Shown here: positions 62,122 through 64,000 of the stretch, one piece after another
Position numbering within the stretch: the first letter of the stretch is position 1
Layout of the letters: each line of letters opens with the position of its first letter
NCBI RefSeq assembly: GCF_050613145.1
Contig: NZ_CP192507.1
Coordinates: 992,001-1,056,000 of the forward strand
Origin: Lysinibacillus_B sp050613145
Lineage (GTDB): Bacteria; Bacillota; Bacilli; Bacillales_A; Planococcaceae
Direction of reading: 5' to 3'
DNA length: 64,000 nucleotides
Translations under genes and position numbers: made by a program
Notes under the pieces: model-generated
Databases searched by the model: none
Told to the model about the DNA's origin: nothing
What the model saw: only the letters and a program-made list of their open reading frames with translations

Positions 62122-63003
62122 ATGGCGCAAGGCCAAATTCGAAAAGCATTAAGTGGGTATTATTATGTAGAGCAAGATGGGGAGTTAATTCAATGCCGTG
62201 GGCGCGGGGTATTTCGTAACCGCGGCGAATCGCCACTTGTTGGTGATGTAGTTGATTTTACACGCGAGGGTGAGTCAGATGGCTATGTAATGAAAATTCA
62301 TCCGCGTAAAAACGAACTTGTTCGACCACCGATCGCGAATATCGATCAAGCAATCCTTGTATTTTCTGTGAAAGAGCCGGACTTTAATACGATTTTGCTT
62401 GACCGTTTTTTAGTCGTATTGGAGTCATTCCATATCGAACCAATTATTTGTTTAACAAAAATGGATTTGCTAACAGATGAAGAGCTAGGACAGCTAACCG
62501 CTTATATTGAAGACTACAAAAAGATAGGCTATGAAGTGATGACTACCTTTAAAGAGGATGCCTCTTTAATGGCGCGTATTCAACCGATGTTAGCGGGGAA
62601 AACGACAGTATTAGCTGGACAATCAGGTGTGGGGAAATCAACATTATTAAATACATTAATCCCTGAACTAAATTTAAAAACAGGCATCATTTCACAAAGC
62701 TTAGGCCGCGGAAAGCATACAACACGCCATGTGGAGTTAATCGAAGTGTGTGGGGGATTACTGGCAGATACGCCGGGCTTTAGTTCCTTTGATTTTGATA
62801 CGATTGAAAAAGAAGAACTCACTGCGTGTTTTCCAGAGTTTTTACGTATTTCAGAAGGGTGTAAATTCCGAGGTTGCTTACATATGAAGGAGCCAAAATG
62901 CGCGGTTAAGAGTGCGCTAGAAACAGGTGATATTAAAGAATATCGCTATGCACATTATGAACAATTTTTACAAGAAATATTTGATCGAAAGCCGAGGTAC
63001 TAA
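62122..63003 (+). CDS. rsgA: Ribosome small subunit-dependent GTPase RsgA
   Basis: Circularly permuted GTPase (YloQ/CpgA) acting in 30S maturation. The 293-residue protein has an N-terminal OB fold (about 1-65), the permuted G motifs (LTKMDLL near 112, P-loop GQSGVGKST at 166-174, DTPGFS near 216) and a C-terminal zinc domain (CKFRGCLHMKEPKCAV). GGGAGGG precedes ATG 62122. In B. subtilis the orthologue is a PrkC substrate and lies just downstream of prkC, as here. Confidence 0.95.
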   Translation: MAQGQIRKALSGYYYVEQDGELIQCRGRGVFRNRGESPLVGDVVDFTREGESDGYVMKIHPRKNELVRPPIANIDQAILVFSVKEPDFNTILLDRFLVVLESFHIEPIICLTKMDLLTDEELGQLTAYIEDYKKIGYEVMTTFKEDASLMARIQPMLAGKTTVLAGQSGVGKSTLLNTLIPELNLKTGIISQSLGRGKHTTRHVELIEVCGGLLADTPGFSSFDFDTIEKEELTACFPEFLRISEGCKFRGCLHMKEPKCAVKSALETGDIKEYRYAHYEQFLQEIFDRKPRY

Positions 63004-63005
63004 AC

Positions 63006-63671
63006 ATGATTAAAATTGCACCATCGATTTTAGCTGCAAACTTCGCAAAATTAGGCGAAGAAGTAAAAGAAGTAGAAGCTGCAGGAGCAGAGCTGATTCA
63101 CATTGATGTAATGGATGGACATTTTGTACCAAATATTTCGTTTGGTGCGATTGCGCTAGAAGCGATTCGTCCATTATCTACATTACCAATGGATGTTCAT
63201 TTAATGATTGAAAATCCAGATCAATACATCGAACAATTCGCGAAAGCAGGCGCGGATTATATTACCGTGCATGTGGAAGCTTGTCGCCACTTACATCGTA
63301 CTATTCAATTGATTCGTTCATTTGATGTAAAGCCAGGCGTTGTATTAAATCCACATACGCCAATTGAATCCATTTTACACATTTTAGAGGATATAGATAT
63401 GGTCCTATTTATGACCGTCAATCCAGGCTTTGGTGGTCAAAAATTCATCTCTTCTGTGTTACCGAAAATCGAAGCGTTATCAGCTATTATTAAAGAACGC
63501 GGTTTAACGATTGATATCGAAATTGATGGTGGCATTACAGCGGAAACAATCGTCCCTTGTGCAAAAGCAGGCGCCAATATTTTCGTTGCAGGCTCTGCTA
63601 TTTATGGAAAAGAAGATCGTGCGGCTGCATTGCAAGAAATTAAGCAAGCAGGTCTTAATGCCATTCAATGA
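63006..63671 (+). CDS. rpe: Ribulose-phosphate 3-epimerase
   Basis: Interconverts ribulose 5-phosphate and xylulose 5-phosphate in the pentose phosphate pathway. The 221-residue TIM barrel has IAPSILAANFAKLGEE, HIDVMDGHFVPNIS (metal His and Asp), MDVHLMIENP, MTVNPGFGGQKF and EIDGGI. It begins 2 bases after the rsgA stop and overlaps thiN by ATGA. Confidence 0.96.
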   Translation: MIKIAPSILAANFAKLGEEVKEVEAAGAELIHIDVMDGHFVPNISFGAIALEAIRPLSTLPMDVHLMIENPDQYIEQFAKAGADYITVHVEACRHLHRTIQLIRSFDVKPGVVLNPHTPIESILHILEDIDMVLFMTVNPGFGGQKFISSVLPKIEALSAIIKERGLTIDIEIDGGITAETIVPCAKAGANIFVAGSAIYGKEDRAAALQEIKQAGLNAIQ

Positions 63672-64000
63672 TTGTAGCAATTTGTGCGGGCGGCCCCATT
63701 CGTGAGGTCGCCTTTAATATAAACGTAGACAAATGGATTGGTGTAGACCGGGGCGCTTATTATTTAATAGAGCAGGGGATTGTGCCAGATGCCATTGTAG
63801 GGGATTTCGATTCGGTTAGTGAGGAAGAATTTGTGCGTATTTCAGCAGTAGTTACACATGTTGAAGCCTTTCAGTCCGAAAAAGATGAGACAGATACAGA
63901 TTTAGCATTAATGCGTGCGATTGAATTTACGCCGAGTGAGGTGCTTCTAACCGGTGTGACAGGGGGACGTCTAGACCATCAGGAAGCAGCGCTACGTTCT
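63668..64000 (+). CDS. thiN: Thiamine pyrophosphokinase, N-terminal part (3' end outside the window)
   Basis: The frame is open to the window end (111 codons). It shows ICAGGPIREV, WIGVDRGAYYLIEQGIVPDAIVGDFDS (substrate and Mg site), EKDETDTDLALMRAI and the start of the TGVTGGRLDHQ motif, all typical of TPK domains. ATG 63668 overlaps the rpe stop. The protein converts thiamine to thiamine diphosphate. Confidence 0.93.
   Translation, partial: MIVAICAGGPIREVAFNINVDKWIGVDRGAYYLIEQGIVPDAIVGDFDSVSEEEFVRISAVVTHVEAFQSEKDETDTDLALMRAIEFTPSEVLLTGVTGGRLDHQEAALRS

Noticed and set aside
1..64000. CRISPR arrays, tRNA/rRNA genes, prophage or IS transposase genes
   Set aside because: None recognised on either strand; the repeats seen are short, non-coding and irregularly spaced.

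Overview
The window is a low-GC, Gram-positive (Bacillota) chromosome segment. Its gene order closely follows the Bacillus subtilis ylbO-to-thiN region. Bacillithiol synthesis (bshC), sporulation genes (spoVD, spoVE, spoIIGA, sigE, sigG), T-box and PyrR attenuation and RqcH all point to an endospore-forming member of the Bacillales. The AT-rich codon use and the particular gene losses suggest a Planococcaceae-like genome (Lysinibacillus/Solibacillus type). That placement is inference from memory, not a database result. The window is almost entirely core chromosome: I saw no rRNA, tRNA, CRISPR array, intact insertion sequence or prophage.

Layout. 1-3.7 kb: the 3' end of an RsfA-type regulator gene, panE, a small membrane protein and bshC. 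3.8-18.6 kb: division and cell-wall (dcw) cluster mraZ-rsmH-ftsL-pbpB-spoVD-mraY-murD-spoVE-divIB-ylxW-ylxX-sbp-ftsA-ftsZ, lacking murE, murG and murB at their usual places. 18.7-21.1 kb: spoIIGA-sigE-sigG, with a Spo0A-type box upstream of spoIIGA and a sigmaF/G-type promoter upstream of sigG. 21.1-21.9 kb: a gene-free, repeat-rich island. 21.9-28.3 kb: ylmC-ylmE-sepF-ylmG-ylmH, divIVA and a T-box-controlled ileS. 28.5-32.3 kb: a Fur-box-preceded elemental iron uptake operon (efeO-efeB-efeU). 32.5-33.9 kb: lspA and an rluD-type gene. 34.0-45.9 kb: the complete pyrimidine operon pyrR-pyrP-pyrB-pyrC-pyrAA-pyrAB-pyrK-pyrD-pyrF-pyrE with two PyrR attenuators. 46.1-49.8 kb, minus strand: ilvE, a repeat-bearing spacer with one possible small gene, and rqcH. 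49.9-64 kb: yicC-like gene, gmk, rpoZ, coaBC, priA, def, fmt, rsmB, rlmN, prpC, prkC, rsgA, rpe and the start of thiN.

Functional logic. The dcw block supplies the septal machinery (FtsL, DivIB, PBP2B, FtsA, FtsZ, and SepF/DivIVA further on) and its spore-specific counterparts SpoVD and SpoVE. SpoIIGA processes pro-sigmaE. The pyr operon encodes all six steps of de novo UMP synthesis plus uracil uptake. The rlmN-prpC-prkC-rsgA block links translation and ribosome GTPase functions with PASTA-kinase signalling.

No wholly new multigene system is evident. The points most worth a second look are a dispersed repeat family concentrated at 21.2-21.85 kb with relatives near 46.0 and 47.4 kb; an apparent insertion that duplicated the 3' end of pyrE; a hairpin that would cover the spoVD ribosome binding site; a probable CTG start for spoVE; a perfect inverted repeat and MraZ box array before mraZ; and a palindromic element flanked by direct repeats beside a possible small ORF at 47.4-47.8 kb.
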